Source: Kiritimatiellia bacterium (GTDB taxonomy: Bacteria > Verrucomicrobiota > Kiritimatiellia > JAFGHX01). Taken from it: a stretch of 55,175 nucleotides of DNA. The notes beneath the pieces are model-generated. The model was not told the origin of the DNA and made no database searches. It saw nothing but the letters and a program-made list of their open reading frames with translations. Shown here in pieces: positions 15,567-26,200 of the stretch (position 1 is the first letter of the stretch; every line of letters starts with the position of its first letter). The translations under genes were made by a program, and so were the position numbers. Location of the stretch: contig JAFGHX010000099.1 of the NCBI GenBank assembly GCA_016929905.1, positions 1 to 55,175 of the forward strand, in the 5' to 3' direction.

Positions 15567-18500
15567 CTACTCCACCCCGAACAGCCGCACGGTCCCGTCC
15601 ACGGTGGCCAGCACGACGGCTTTGGCGCCATTCCCGTTGCCGAGCACGCCCATTCCGGCCAGCGGCGCGCCGGCGGCTCCGTACGCGACGCGGTTGCCGG
15701 CGGGATCGAACGCGGCCAGCTTTCCGTTGTCGCACGCGACGACCAGCGTCGGGCCCCGGCCCGCGCGGACGGTCTCAATCACGCGGGGGGTGCCGGGCGC
15801 GTGGCATTTCCACAGCCGTTTGCCCTGCCCGTCAAACGCGAGCACCTCGTAGTTGTCGTTGCCGAGCACGATCGCCTTGGCGGCGTTCTTGTCCAACTGC
15901 GCGGTTTCGACCACCGTCACGAGCGAGCCGATCGGCTGCTCCCAGAGCTTTTCGCAGCCCGGCGCGCGGCTGTGCCCGAACACATACAGGTCGCGGCAGC
16001 CGACGACGAACTCGTCATACGTGTCGCCGGTCACGTCGCCTACCGCGCCGACCCCCATGCCCATGCCCGTCTTCTGGGTGACCCCTTTCCAGCCTTGCGG
16101 CCGGGCCGGATGCGAGGAGGAGTAAATCCCGAACGACCGGTAGTTGCGCCCGGCGATGGTCTCAAGCCCGCCCGCCTTGTCCATATCGCCGGCCAGGAAG
16201 GTGGTCGGCAATTTCTTGCCGGGGCTCTCGCTCTTCATGTCGCCGTTCGGCGTGAAGGTGCGGTAGTAGCAGGAATCGGAGCCGGCGATGATTTCCGGGG
16301 TGCCGTCCGCGTCGAGGTCGGCCACTTCCACGACGATGACGTTGCCGGGCCCGTAGGCGCCGCGGACGCCGCGCGGGAACTGGTTCTCCCACACTTCCTT
16401 GCCGGCGGGGCTGAAGAAGTGCAGGCGCAGGTCGTTCGCGCCGACGGCCCACCCGTAGAACCGGCCGTTCGGGCCGGAACAGGCGCGGATCACATTGACC
16501 GTACCGCCGACCTTCGCCTCCCACTTCGGGTTCAGCGCGGAATCGAGCGCCATGAGCTCGCCGTTCCGGCCGCCGGCCACGATGGTCCGGTCGGCACCGA
16601 GCACGGCCATCGCGGACAGCTTGAAACCGAGGGCCTTCTCGCCGAGCGCCCGGATCCCGGCCTCGGCGGCGGCCCCCGCGCTTTTCGCGGCGCCCGCCGC
16701 GGCCGTCGCCATGCCGCCGATGCGGGCCTCCCAGCCGGGAAGCAGGTCCTGCGCGGGAATGCGGCAGGCCTTCGCCGCGCCGTCCAACAGCACGCGGGTT
16801 CCGGCAATCTCGACGGCGCCTTTCGCGCCGGCGGCACACACGAGCGCGCCCTCGCGCGGGCGCAGCTCGAAGGATACGGGCCGGTCCGCCGTCACGATCC
16901 GCTTGCCGGCCCAGTCCAGATAGGTCGCGTTCGCCAGCGAGAGACGGGCCGGCTGGACATCGAAGACGGCGGCGTCGGTCGCGAAGCCGGGCACGCCGGC
17001 TTTCGCGCCACCCGCACCGCACAGCACGATCTTGTGCGCATTCTTCAGGACGACGACGCCCGGCGCCAAGCGCGTCACGTCATAGGCGCCGCCCGCCGGG
17101 TCGGTAAACCAGACATTGTGGAACACGCGCGGTTCACCCGCGCCGAACGGCCCGAACTGGTCCTGGCGCAACAGCTTGCCGTTGTCCTGTTTCCAGTACG
17201 GGTACCACTGAATCTTGCCCATGTACGGGTCGTGCTTGAGCGCGAGCAGCACGTCCTCGCCGTCGGCGTTGCGCAGCTGGAAGGATTGCTCGCCGTGCGT
17301 CACGGTCAGGTTCCGCCCGTCGAGATCGGCGTCGCCGAGCGTGTACCAGCGGCAGGTGAAGTGGTAGTCCCCCGCTTCGAGCGGGGCGAGCACGTCGAAG
17401 ACCGCGACGTAGTCCTCCTTCGACCAGACGATGTTCCGCGTCCAGTCGCACCGGTTGTAGTCCTTCACGCGGCTGGCCAGCAGCCCGCCGGCCGGCAATT
17501 CCGCGAACGCGTCGAGCTGGCAAAAGGCCGGGATGACGACCTCCCGGTTGTCGCGCGAAATGGTGACGACGTTGTTGAACCGCGCGTCGGCGAACCGGCC
17601 GTTCTTGACGGTCCGCAGCCAGATGCGGTTGTTGTCGGTGAACCGGATGATGTTGTTCCCGTCGAAATGGCCGTGGTTGCCGCGCGAATAGCCGTCCAGG
17701 ATGAAGTACTGCGCCTCCGCGTCGAACGCCGTGCGGAACGAAATCTTGTCGAACGTCTGCTCGAGCGGCACATTCACGTTCACCGGCGGCTCCGCAAAGT
17801 CCGGATGCCCTTTCCCGAAGATCTTGCACCACGCGTACACGTCCTTCGTGATCGCAAACGTCTTCATGCCGGCCAGGTACTCCGGCGGGCCGGAGGGCTT
17901 CTGTTGCGTTCCGTCGCCCCGGGCCCGCTCGCGGCCGCCGTAGAAGAACGACCGCTCCTCCTTCGTCCGGAACAGCCAGTCCGCGATCCAGGCCAGAGCG
18001 CCGTCCTGATAGTAGTCCGCGGCCTTGCGGATCAGGCCGGCCTGCATCATGTTGTCGCCCACGTGATCGCCGAAACACGCCTCGCCGCCCAGGTTATCGG
18101 CGCACAGGATCTGGAGCTTCACGATCTCGCGCGCGTTCCCGTTTTCGTAGTGCGCCATGTTCGGGCGGCTGAACGCGTATTCGCTCTGCTGGTTGGGCGT
18201 CGCCCAGTTGTAGCCCGCCGAATCCTCGCTGTGCTTCACGCTCCCGGCCTGAATGCCGAACACGCCGTCGATGTACTTCCACAGCACCTTGCTCTCGGGC
18301 AAGGCGTAGTACGTGTCGAAATAGGAGGCGCTTCGCATGAAGGCCAGGGTCGGGTGCGTCTCGTGGTTCCAGACGATGTTCAGCCCGTAGCGGCCCTTGC
18401 CGTCCTCGTCAAACGTGCCTTTCTGCACGTAGCCGACGTACCGGCCCTCGAGCATGAGGTCCAGGCACATCTGCTCGATACGCCGGCGCTGATCGTCGGA

Positions 18501-19844
18501 GAGGAAGCCGAACTCCTCCAGGGCGTCCAGGTGGCCGAGGTATTTCACGTAGTCGCACTCGGCCCACGCGCCGATGTCGCCCGGGCCGCCGTAGTGCGGG
18601 CCGTAGGCCTTCCTCGCCTTCTCGCGGGCGCCCTCGATGAAGTCGGCCATGACGAGCAGTCCCGCGCTGGCCGCCTTGAAGTAGCGCATGTCGCCGGTCG
18701 CAAACCCCGCGTTCTGAAGCTTGCCGAGCGTGGCGTTCATCGTGTGCCGGAATGTCGCCCCCTGCCCGCCCAGCATCTTCGCGCGAATCTCCGCAAGCGC
18801 CTTGTCCGGGTCCGGACCGGCGGCCTGGCGGTGCAGTTCGTCCGAATCGCCCCCCATCAGGTGAAGCTTCGGCACGGTCAGATCGCGGCCGCCTGTCAGC
18901 CGGGCGAGCAGCGCGTCGAGCGCCGGGCCGAACGCCTGCATCGAACCGGCCTTGATCCATACCGTGTTCAGCCCCGCGATCCCGTCCCGGTCGTGCCAGC
19001 AGGACAGCACGTAGCCGCCGGCTCCCACGCCGTTCGGATCGAGCCGGCGGATCTGAACGCGGTTCGCGGTGCGCGCGGGGCCGCCGGACACCTCGCCGTC
19101 GGTCACGATGGGCAGCGCCACGCCGCTGCGTTGCGCAAGCGCGGCCTGCAGCCGCTGCGCGACCGGCCGGTACGCCGCCTCATCGGGCGTCACGATCACC
19201 GCGCACGCACGCCCGGCCCGCGCGAGCGGCGTGTCCGGGTAGATCGGACGCACCCGCACAATGCGATTCGCGAAAACACGCCCCTGCGGCACGACCCCGT
19301 CGGCGTTCGCCGGGTACGGGAAGGGGGCGGCCTCCGCCAGCGCGCCGTTCTGACGAAGCACCGGTAACGCCAACTCGATGCCGCCCGAAAGCCGCTTGCG
19401 CAGCCCGAAGTCGTAGTGGCGGGACCGCTCGCGCTCCACGCTCCAGTATACGTCGTGCGCGACAGACGAATGCAGCACGCGCCCGCCCGCAAGCTGCACC
19501 GTCAGGTACAGGTTGGCCACACAGAAATTCTCGTTGTCCGCATTCCGGATTTCGAGCCGGTTCGCCGGTTGCAGCGCGGCCAGCGCCTCCGGCGCCACCG
19601 GAACCGTCAACCCGCGCTGCCACCGGCGGGACCATTGGGCCCCCTCGGGAAAGCCGGGCAGGACGGCCAGTTTGACGCCGTTGACCAGAATCGGCTTGTT
19701 CGCTTTCGTGCTGCCGCCGCTCACGTCGAACGTCAGACTCGCCGCCTTCAGCGCGATCGGATCGCCCTCGGCCGCGCACACGTTTTCGGTCGCCCCAAGA
19801 CCCACCGCAAGCCCCAGAAGGATCCCTGTCAAGAATCGGCTCAT
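15567..19844 (-). CDS. Giant secreted heparinase II/III-like enzyme with propeller domain
   Basis: 1425 residues. The start MSRFLTGILLGL has GGAGG seven bases upstream. The signal peptide ends near V-C-A-A. After about 200 beta-rich residues comes a Rossmann-like segment (about 210-330) as in hexosaminidases, then the W/Y/H-rich helical toroid (about 370-650). At about 720-732 lies N-H-G-H-F-D-G-N-N-I-I-R-F, the counterpart of H-G-H-K-H-D-D-V-N-T-I-I-N-F in the gene ending this cluster. From about 1040 there is a propeller with FG-GAP-like loops (V-A-D-L-D-A-D-G-T-P-E-I-I, D-V-T-G-D-T-Y-D-E-F-V). It heads the minus-strand lyase cluster, has a consensus-like promoter and an operator at +1, and is the best candidate key enzyme of the locus. 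Confidence 0.8.
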   Translation of the reverse strand: MSRFLTGILLGLAVGLGATENVCAAEGDPIALKAASLTFDVSGGSTKANKPILVNGVKLAVLPGFPEGAQWSRRWQRGLTVPVAPEALAALQPANRLEIRNADNENFCVANLYLTVQLAGGRVLHSSVAHDVYWSVERERSRHYDFGLRKRLSGGIELALPVLRQNGALAEAAPFPYPANADGVVPQGRVFANRIVRVRPIYPDTPLARAGRACAVIVTPDEAAYRPVAQRLQAALAQRSGVALPIVTDGEVSGGPARTANRVQIRRLDPNGVGAGGYVLSCWHDRDGIAGLNTVWIKAGSMQAFGPALDALLARLTGGRDLTVPKLHLMGGDSDELHRQAAGPDPDKALAEIRAKMLGGQGATFRHTMNATLGKLQNAGFATGDMRYFKAASAGLLVMADFIEGAREKARKAYGPHYGGPGDIGAWAECDYVKYLGHLDALEEFGFLSDDQRRRIEQMCLDLMLEGRYVGYVQKGTFDEDGKGRYGLNIVWNHETHPTLAFMRSASYFDTYYALPESKVLWKYIDGVFGIQAGSVKHSEDSAGYNWATPNQQSEYAFSRPNMAHYENGNAREIVKLQILCADNLGGEACFGDHVGDNMMQAGLIRKAADYYQDGALAWIADWLFRTKEERSFFYGGRERARGDGTQQKPSGPPEYLAGMKTFAITKDVYAWCKIFGKGHPDFAEPPVNVNVPLEQTFDKISFRTAFDAEAQYFILDGYSRGNHGHFDGNNIIRFTDNNRIWLRTVKNGRFADARFNNVVTISRDNREVVIPAFCQLDAFAELPAGGLLASRVKDYNRCDWTRNIVWSKEDYVAVFDVLAPLEAGDYHFTCRWYTLGDADLDGRNLTVTHGEQSFQLRNADGEDVLLALKHDPYMGKIQWYPYWKQDNGKLLRQDQFGPFGAGEPRVFHNVWFTDPAGGAYDVTRLAPGVVVLKNAHKIVLCGAGGAKAGVPGFATDAAVFDVQPARLSLANATYLDWAGKRIVTADRPVSFELRPREGALVCAAGAKGAVEIAGTRVLLDGAAKACRIPAQDLLPGWEARIGGMATAAAGAAKSAGAAAEAGIRALGEKALGFKLSAMAVLGADRTIVAGGRNGELMALDSALNPKWEAKVGGTVNVIRACSGPNGRFYGWAVGANDLRLHFFSPAGKEVWENQFPRGVRGAYGPGNVIVVEVADLDADGTPEIIAGSDSCYYRTFTPNGDMKSESPGKKLPTTFLAGDMDKAGGLETIAGRNYRSFGIYSSSHPARPQGWKGVTQKTGMGMGVGAVGDVTGDTYDEFVVGCRDLYVFGHSRAPGCEKLWEQPIGSLVTVVETAQLDKNAAKAIVLGNDNYEVLAFDGQGKRLWKCHAPGTPRVIETVRAGRGPTLVVACDNGKLAAFDPAGNRVAYGAAGAPLAGMGVLGNGNGAKAVVLATVDGTVRLFGVE

Positions 19845-20021
19845 GCATGACCTCCGCGCAAAGTACACAGGCGACGACGCCGGGAACGAGAATGAAGAAC
19901 GTAGTCGGTGAGCACACATCGTCGGGCAGGCCGTCCCAACGGCGGACGCACCGTTTCGTGCACGGCCCACCACGGCAGAATCCCGTCGCTTGACCTATCC
20001 CAACCCACTGGCAGCATCCTG

Positions 20022-20064
20022 TGCCATCGATGGCATCTTATACCAACGAAAGAGCGGTTGTCAA
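20022..20064 (-). promoter_or_regulatory. Heparinase gene promoter with perfect LacI-type operator
   Basis: Minus strand: -35 TTGACA (20059-20064), 16-base spacer, -10 TATAAG (20037-20042), then after one base the perfect 14-base palindrome TGCCATCGATGGCA (20022-20035). The expected start site lies inside the palindrome. The central CG and length fit LacI-family operators. The leader to the ATG is about 186 bases. Confidence 0.7.
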
Positions 20065-20086
20065 GTCGGTCTCGCCGAAATATGTC
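20058..20086 (+). promoter_or_regulatory. Possible divergent promoter for the giant secreted protein
   Basis: TTGTCA (20058-20063) overlaps the opposite-strand -35 box. A 17-base spacer leads to TATGTC (20081-20086), a weak -10 match. It would leave a leader of about 113 bases. The shared -35 region would make the two divergent promoters mutually exclusive. The rest of the gap (19845-20021 and 20087-20205) shows nothing else I can name. Confidence 0.35.
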
Positions 20087-20205
20087 TGTTGTCTTGCTTT
20101 TTGGCCTATTTTTTGGGATCATGGCCAGCCGCTGTCGTGCTGTATCGGGTTTGGCCGAGCGGGCGTGCACGCATGCCGTCTGAGGCGGAAGAAAGGAATT
20201 CACTG

Positions 20206-23200
20206 ATGAAGTCGAATCGACGGTTGGCCCTGCTCCATGCCGTACTGTGGTCTTTGCTTGCCGCGGGTGGCGCCGGCTGGGCGCAGACGTCGGACTGGAC
20301 GATCACCCAGGCCTCTCAGGTCGGAGGATGGCGCGACGACCTGGTGGTCACGGGCAACGTGGCGGTACTGGTCGAAGGATACGGCGTCAGCCTGTACGAT
20401 ATCAGCGGGTCGACGCCGGCGAAGTTGTCGACGCTCGGTCTGCCGGTGGAGCCCGTCGTGCTGGCTGCCGCCGGGACGAACCTCTACACGCTGTCGGGTT
20501 GGTGGGAGAATCCGCCGCTCTTCTCCGTGGTGGACATCAGCGATCCGGCGGCCCCGGTGCTGCGGGGTTCGTGCGAGACCTTCTATTCCCGGCAGTCCAT
20601 GGCGGTCTTCGGGAGCCACGTCTACGCCATTACGGACAACACGAGCAACCTGGTCCAGGTGCTCAACGTGAGCGACCCGACGAATCCGGTCGTGGCCGCC
20701 ACGCTGGATATACCGGCCTTGGCGCTGGCGATCGCCGACGGCAAGCTCTATGTGCAGGGCGCCGACAGCTACACGAACAAGTTCTGGGTGTACGATCTCG
20801 CCTCGCCCACGGCGCCGAGCAAGGTGGGCGAGCTTTCGGGCGGGATCTACTCGAGCTACGCCCTGTGCGTTTCCGGCAGCAACGTCTACAGCGCCGGATC
20901 GTCCAGCGGCGTGCAGATTTTCGATGTCAGCAATCCGTCGGTGCCGAGCCTGGTGAACAGCTTTCAGGTTCAAGACGACGGTTCTTCGATGTGGGTCGAG
21001 GATGTGTACGTTCACGAGACCACCCTGTGGGCGATGGGGAAGGACAATGGTTGGCCGCCATATGGCGTGGCGGCGGTGGACGTGGCGAACGCGTATGCGC
21101 CGACCAATCTTGGCGTCATCGCCATTGACGGTATGGCTCGGATCGACGGCGCGGGGAGCAAGGCGGTGGCGATGTCCATGGGCGACATGGCCGTGAGTGT
21201 GATGAGCCTGGTGGGCGGTGTGCCAACCCTGCTCGGACAGGCGGGAACGCCCTACATATCCGACCGGATTCTGGCCACGGATCAGGGCGTGTACATGGGG
21301 AGTTCGGAGCATCTCTGGCTGTTCGGGATGACCAACCCGGCCAGCCCGGTGCCTATCCACCACGACACGCGCTGGGGGGGATTCATGCCGGGCGCCGTCG
21401 TCGCCGGCCACCTTGCCGCGTTCTCGAACGACACGCTGGAATTGGTCGACTGCACCGTGCCGACGAACTGGGTTCTTTCCGGCGCCTATGTCGCGCCCAC
21501 CGCCATCCGCTCCATTGCCTGTTCCGGCTCCAACGTCTTCCTGCTTTCGTGGGTCACGAATGCCGCGGTGGAAATCGTAGACGTGTCGAATCCGGCCAGC
21601 CCCAGTCAGCTCGGCACACTGCCGGTCGACGGGACGGGGCTGACGGTATCGGCCACGGCGGACTTGGCCTGCTTGGGCGGGGCCAACGGCACCGGGGATT
21701 GGATCAACATCTTCACGGTGACCAATCCGGCGAGTCCCGTTCTGGAATCCTCGCCCGGGTGCGCCGGCGTGAAGCCGAAGGCATGGCTGGAAGGGACCAA
21801 TCTGTTCGTCGCCTCGATCACGAACTTCGACGGGACGGGCGGCGGCATCGAAGTCTATGACATGACCACCCCGTCGGCGCCGGTCCTGGCCACGAACCTG
21901 ACGGGACAGGGGCGGCCACTGGACCTGCTGGTGCTGCCGCGAGCCGGCCAGGACAGCATCCTGCTGACCGCGAACCCCGGCGGCAGCGTGCACACCTACG
22001 GTTACACATCCGAGGGCACGCTCTACGAGGGGCCGATCTGCCATTCGCCCTACTCGTTGCAGGTCACGGCCACGCCCACCGCGAACGGCTATCTCGTCGG
22101 GACGACGGATTCGTCATTTGGCACCTATTATCAGATAATTGAACAGGGCGGCTCCTGCCGCCTGATCACCGGCGTCTCGCCGCAGGCGGCGGCGGATGAG
22201 GGGTGCAAGGCCGAGCCGGCTAGCTGGGGGCCGGGCCCGTGCGGCAGCGAGGTTGAGGTCTCCGCCACGGCCGTCTCGCCGTGGAACTTCAAGGAATGGA
22301 CCGGCGCCGCCTCCGGCAGCAGCCCCACCGCGACGGCCACGGTGAACGCCAACCCATCGGAAGCCGTCGCCCACTTCGTCACGCCCGTTCTAACGCTCGG
22401 GGCGGGCCTGCAGAACCCGGCGGCGGACACGGAGGTGTACGGCATTGAAGGCCCGTACGACTACGCCAACGGCAAGCAGAACGTGCCCATCATCCATATC
22501 GCCCTCTCGGCCAATGATGTCGACGATTGGACGGTGACCTCGGTCGGGTTCAACACGTCCGGCTCCGGGAATGAGTCCAACGACGTCTCCCAGGCGCGTT
22601 TGTATCTCGGCTCGATCGGAGGCACCCTGCTCGGCACGCGCACGTTTTCCGCCGACAACGGCACGCTGACCTTCTCGATGAACGTCCCTATTTCCAAGGG
22701 CAGTTCCGTATCGATGATCCTGGTGTACGACATGGTTCCCGACAAGGCTTACCCGTGCAACGGCTATGCCGCGCTGACGCACATGGGGATGATTGCCGCC
22801 ACCCCGGACACCTACGCCAATTTCGTCAAGTTGCCCGTGCCGCCCACCGGCGTCAACGGCGGCCCCACCCGCATCAAGCGGGGCGAACTCGACCTGAACG
22901 ACGGCAACGAGCAGTACGGACAGGCGGGCGATCCCGCCACCAACGCACCGCTGGCCAAGGCGCTCAAGGTCCGCCTGCGCTACGGGCACCCGGCGGGGGT
23001 CGACCACGTGACCTACACGATCACCGCGCCGCCCGGCACGCCGACGGGCGCCGGCGCCTTCCTCGGAAGCACGCTGGGCACGCTCACGACCCAGAAGACG
23101 CTGGACGGCAACGGCTACGCGGAAGAAACCTGCACGCTCGGCACGCGCAAGGGCAAGAAGAACCCGTACTACATCGAGATGGGCATGACCACCAAGGGCG

Positions 23201-26200
23201 AAGCCTGCGGCGGATCCTGGGCCGCGCCCTCGTTCACCGAATGGGGGCAAGGCGTCGAATTCACGACGACCGCCCAGTATGACAACCCCGCCAACGGCGA
23301 TCAGTTCGGCACGTTCCTCGGCACCATCGAGGCGGTCAACCGCTTCACCGTCGACATCGACATGGCGCCGGAGGACTTCGCCACAGTCGAAGACGTGGTG
23401 TTCGACGTGAACGGAACGCTCCATTCCGGCGAGGCCGTCACCCCCAACGAGGTCTACCGCAAAGACCTCGACGCGCAGACGTTCGAATCGGTCGGCCTGC
23501 TGAAGGTGACCGTGAAGATGGACCAGAGCGGCGTGAAACTGGAAGAAAAGGTGGAGTACCCGCTCAAATGCCTTTCGCTCCCCGGCTGGGTAGCCGTAGT
23601 CAATGCGATTTGCCATCCGGAATCCTTCAGCAAGCAGTTCGAGGGCGAGAGTTCGTCCTACAAGTTCGCGTTCAACTATCCGACCGACTTCGCCTGGAAC
23701 AGTCTGGTGCCGGGCGACGTCGGCCTGCTCGGCGGGCTGGATAACGACCTGGGCATCGCGTTCAACGCCACGTGCGACTACAAGGTCGACGAGTCCAGCG
23801 CGTTCGGCGCAACGGTCAGCGGCGAGCCGAAGATTCTGGGCAAGGAGCTCGCGCTCGAAGGCAACCTCACCGGCGAATTCGACCCGAACTTCGCCTTCGA
23901 GCGCGGGAGCGGCACGCTCCGCGCCAGCGTGTCGTTCGACCTGCCCGAGAAAAGCATGTCGAAGACCTTCATCATCTACGGGGTGCCCATCACGGCGGCT
24001 GTCGACCTGGGCGGCAACGTCGAGATCTTCGTGTCGGGCACCGCCGTGCTCAACCGCAAGCTCGAACTCGAGCAGGTGTCCGTGAAGCCGGGCACGACCG
24101 TGACGGGCGAGATCACGATCTCGCTTTCCGCCGTGTTCGGGCTGGCGAAGATCGCGGCGCAGGGCTCGCCGTCGGCCACCGTGGAAATCGAACTCACCTA
24201 CAAGACGGCCGGCGGCACGTCGGTGACCTGGTCGGGCGAAGTGGTGGTTCCCCTCAAGATCTATGGCTCGCTCTTCTGGGGGCTGGCCAGCGCGGAACTC
24301 TATTCCACCCAGTTCGGGCCGTGGACTTTCGGCAGCGGCGGCGGGGGCGGCGCTCCCGCCATCCCCATCGTGCCGCTCGACGAAGCCGGCTCCCCGCCCC
24401 GCCTGCTCTCCAGCTCCTCGCTGGCCGTCGATGCCGGCGGGCACCGGATGCTGGTGTACATCGGCGACACCGATCCCGGCGGCGCCGCGCCGAATCCGGA
24501 CGTCTTCTTCCGCTACTACGACGGGACGACGTGGTCCAACGCGCAGCCGATCATCGGCGGGTCGAGCCCCAACGCCGAGTGGGAAACCGACCCGTGCGTC
24601 ATCGCGCTGCCGCCAAGCGCCGCGCTGGCGGTGTGGACCGCGAACAAGGGCGCCACCAACCTCACGCTGCTCAGCGAGATCCTGGCCAAGCAGGATATCG
24701 CCTGGTCGCTCTGGGACGGCGCGGCCTGGACCGCACCGGCCCGGATCATCGACGACGAGCAGGCCGACGGCTCGGCCGCCCTGTCGTACGACGCCGCCCA
24801 CGACAGGGTCATGACCGCCTGGGTCCACAACAGCGACCCCGCCACCAATCCGGTGACGCGCACGGCATGGGAATTGCGCTACGCGCTGTTCGACGTCACG
24901 CAGGAGGTCTATTCCGCCGGTTCCGCGGTGCCGGGCACCGATGGCGGCCAGGCCGACTTCATGCCGGCGCTGGCTTCCGACGCGACGGGCGACACCTTGC
25001 TCGTCTGGATCCGGGACGACGACGGCGTTTTCTACCAGGAGCTGGGCGCCGTGACGGGCGGCAGCAACGTCGACCCCACCAACAGCGACTGCAACGTCTG
25101 TTGGTCGCTCTGGGACGGCACGAACTTCACCGCCGTCGCCAGCATCACCAGTTCCAACACGGCCACCGAGCTCTCGCCGGCCGTGTCCTTCGCGCCGACC
25201 AACCAGGCCATCGCCGTCTGGGTCGAGCACAGCAACACGGTCAAGCGCCTGCTCTACAGCCTGTTCGACGTGCCCGGAAAGACGTGGTCCGCACCCGCCC
25301 CCGTGACGGAAAGCGACCAGTTCATCGAAGATCCCAACGTGCTCGTGAAAACCTCCGGCGAGGCGGCCGTCGTGTGGCGGGGCGCCGCACTCGGCGCGAA
25401 CGGGAGCGGGAACCTGCTGGTGAGCTACGGGCAACTTCCTACGCCGACCTGGAGCGCCCCCGAACCGCTCACCGACGACGACGCGGTGCAGTGGCAGGCC
25501 TGCGTCGCGCTGGACGGCGAGGGCGACCTTCTCGCCTCGTGGGACAGCTACAACCCGGCTACGGGCGCAACGGGCGGCGTGGTGGTCGCCGACTCGGGCG
25601 ATGCCGCGCTGGCGACCCTGACGGGCGATTACAGCGTGCAGGTGCCCGACGCCGACACGAACGGCCTGTACGACGCGCTCATCTACTCGCTGACCGGGAC
25701 CGTCACGCAGACCGGCGATTTCGAAGTGCGCGGCGCCCTCTATGCGGGGTCCAACCGCATCGCGCACGCCAGCACGACGACGGCCATCGGGTCGACCGGA
25801 GAACAGGCGCTGCCGCTTTCGTTCCTCGGCGGCATGCTCTCCAGCGTGGGCCTCGACGGCCCGTACGACCTGCGCGACGTCCGCGTCGTCGCGTCGAGCC
25901 AACCCTACATCCCGGCCGACTCGCACGCCGGCCCTCTGGCAACGCCGACGAACTATCTTGCCGCCGAGTTCGAGCCCGGCCTCGTCAGCCTGGACAAGGA
26001 CAGCTACGTGAACGTGACAAACGTGATGCTCGTCACGGTCACCGACGCGAATGCCAACACGAACGCGGCGGGCGCCGATTCCCTCGTGGTCCGCGTCACG
26101 AGCGCCGAGGATATGGCCGGCATCGACCTCACACTCAACGAGACAGGCGACAACACCGGGATCTTCCAGGCCACGCTCGGGTTCGACCCGGTCGCGAGCA

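Noticed and set aside
15282..19367. A 1361-codon plus-strand frame opposite the giant heparinase-like gene
   Set aside because: Antisense shadow; no ribosome site, no recognisable domain.
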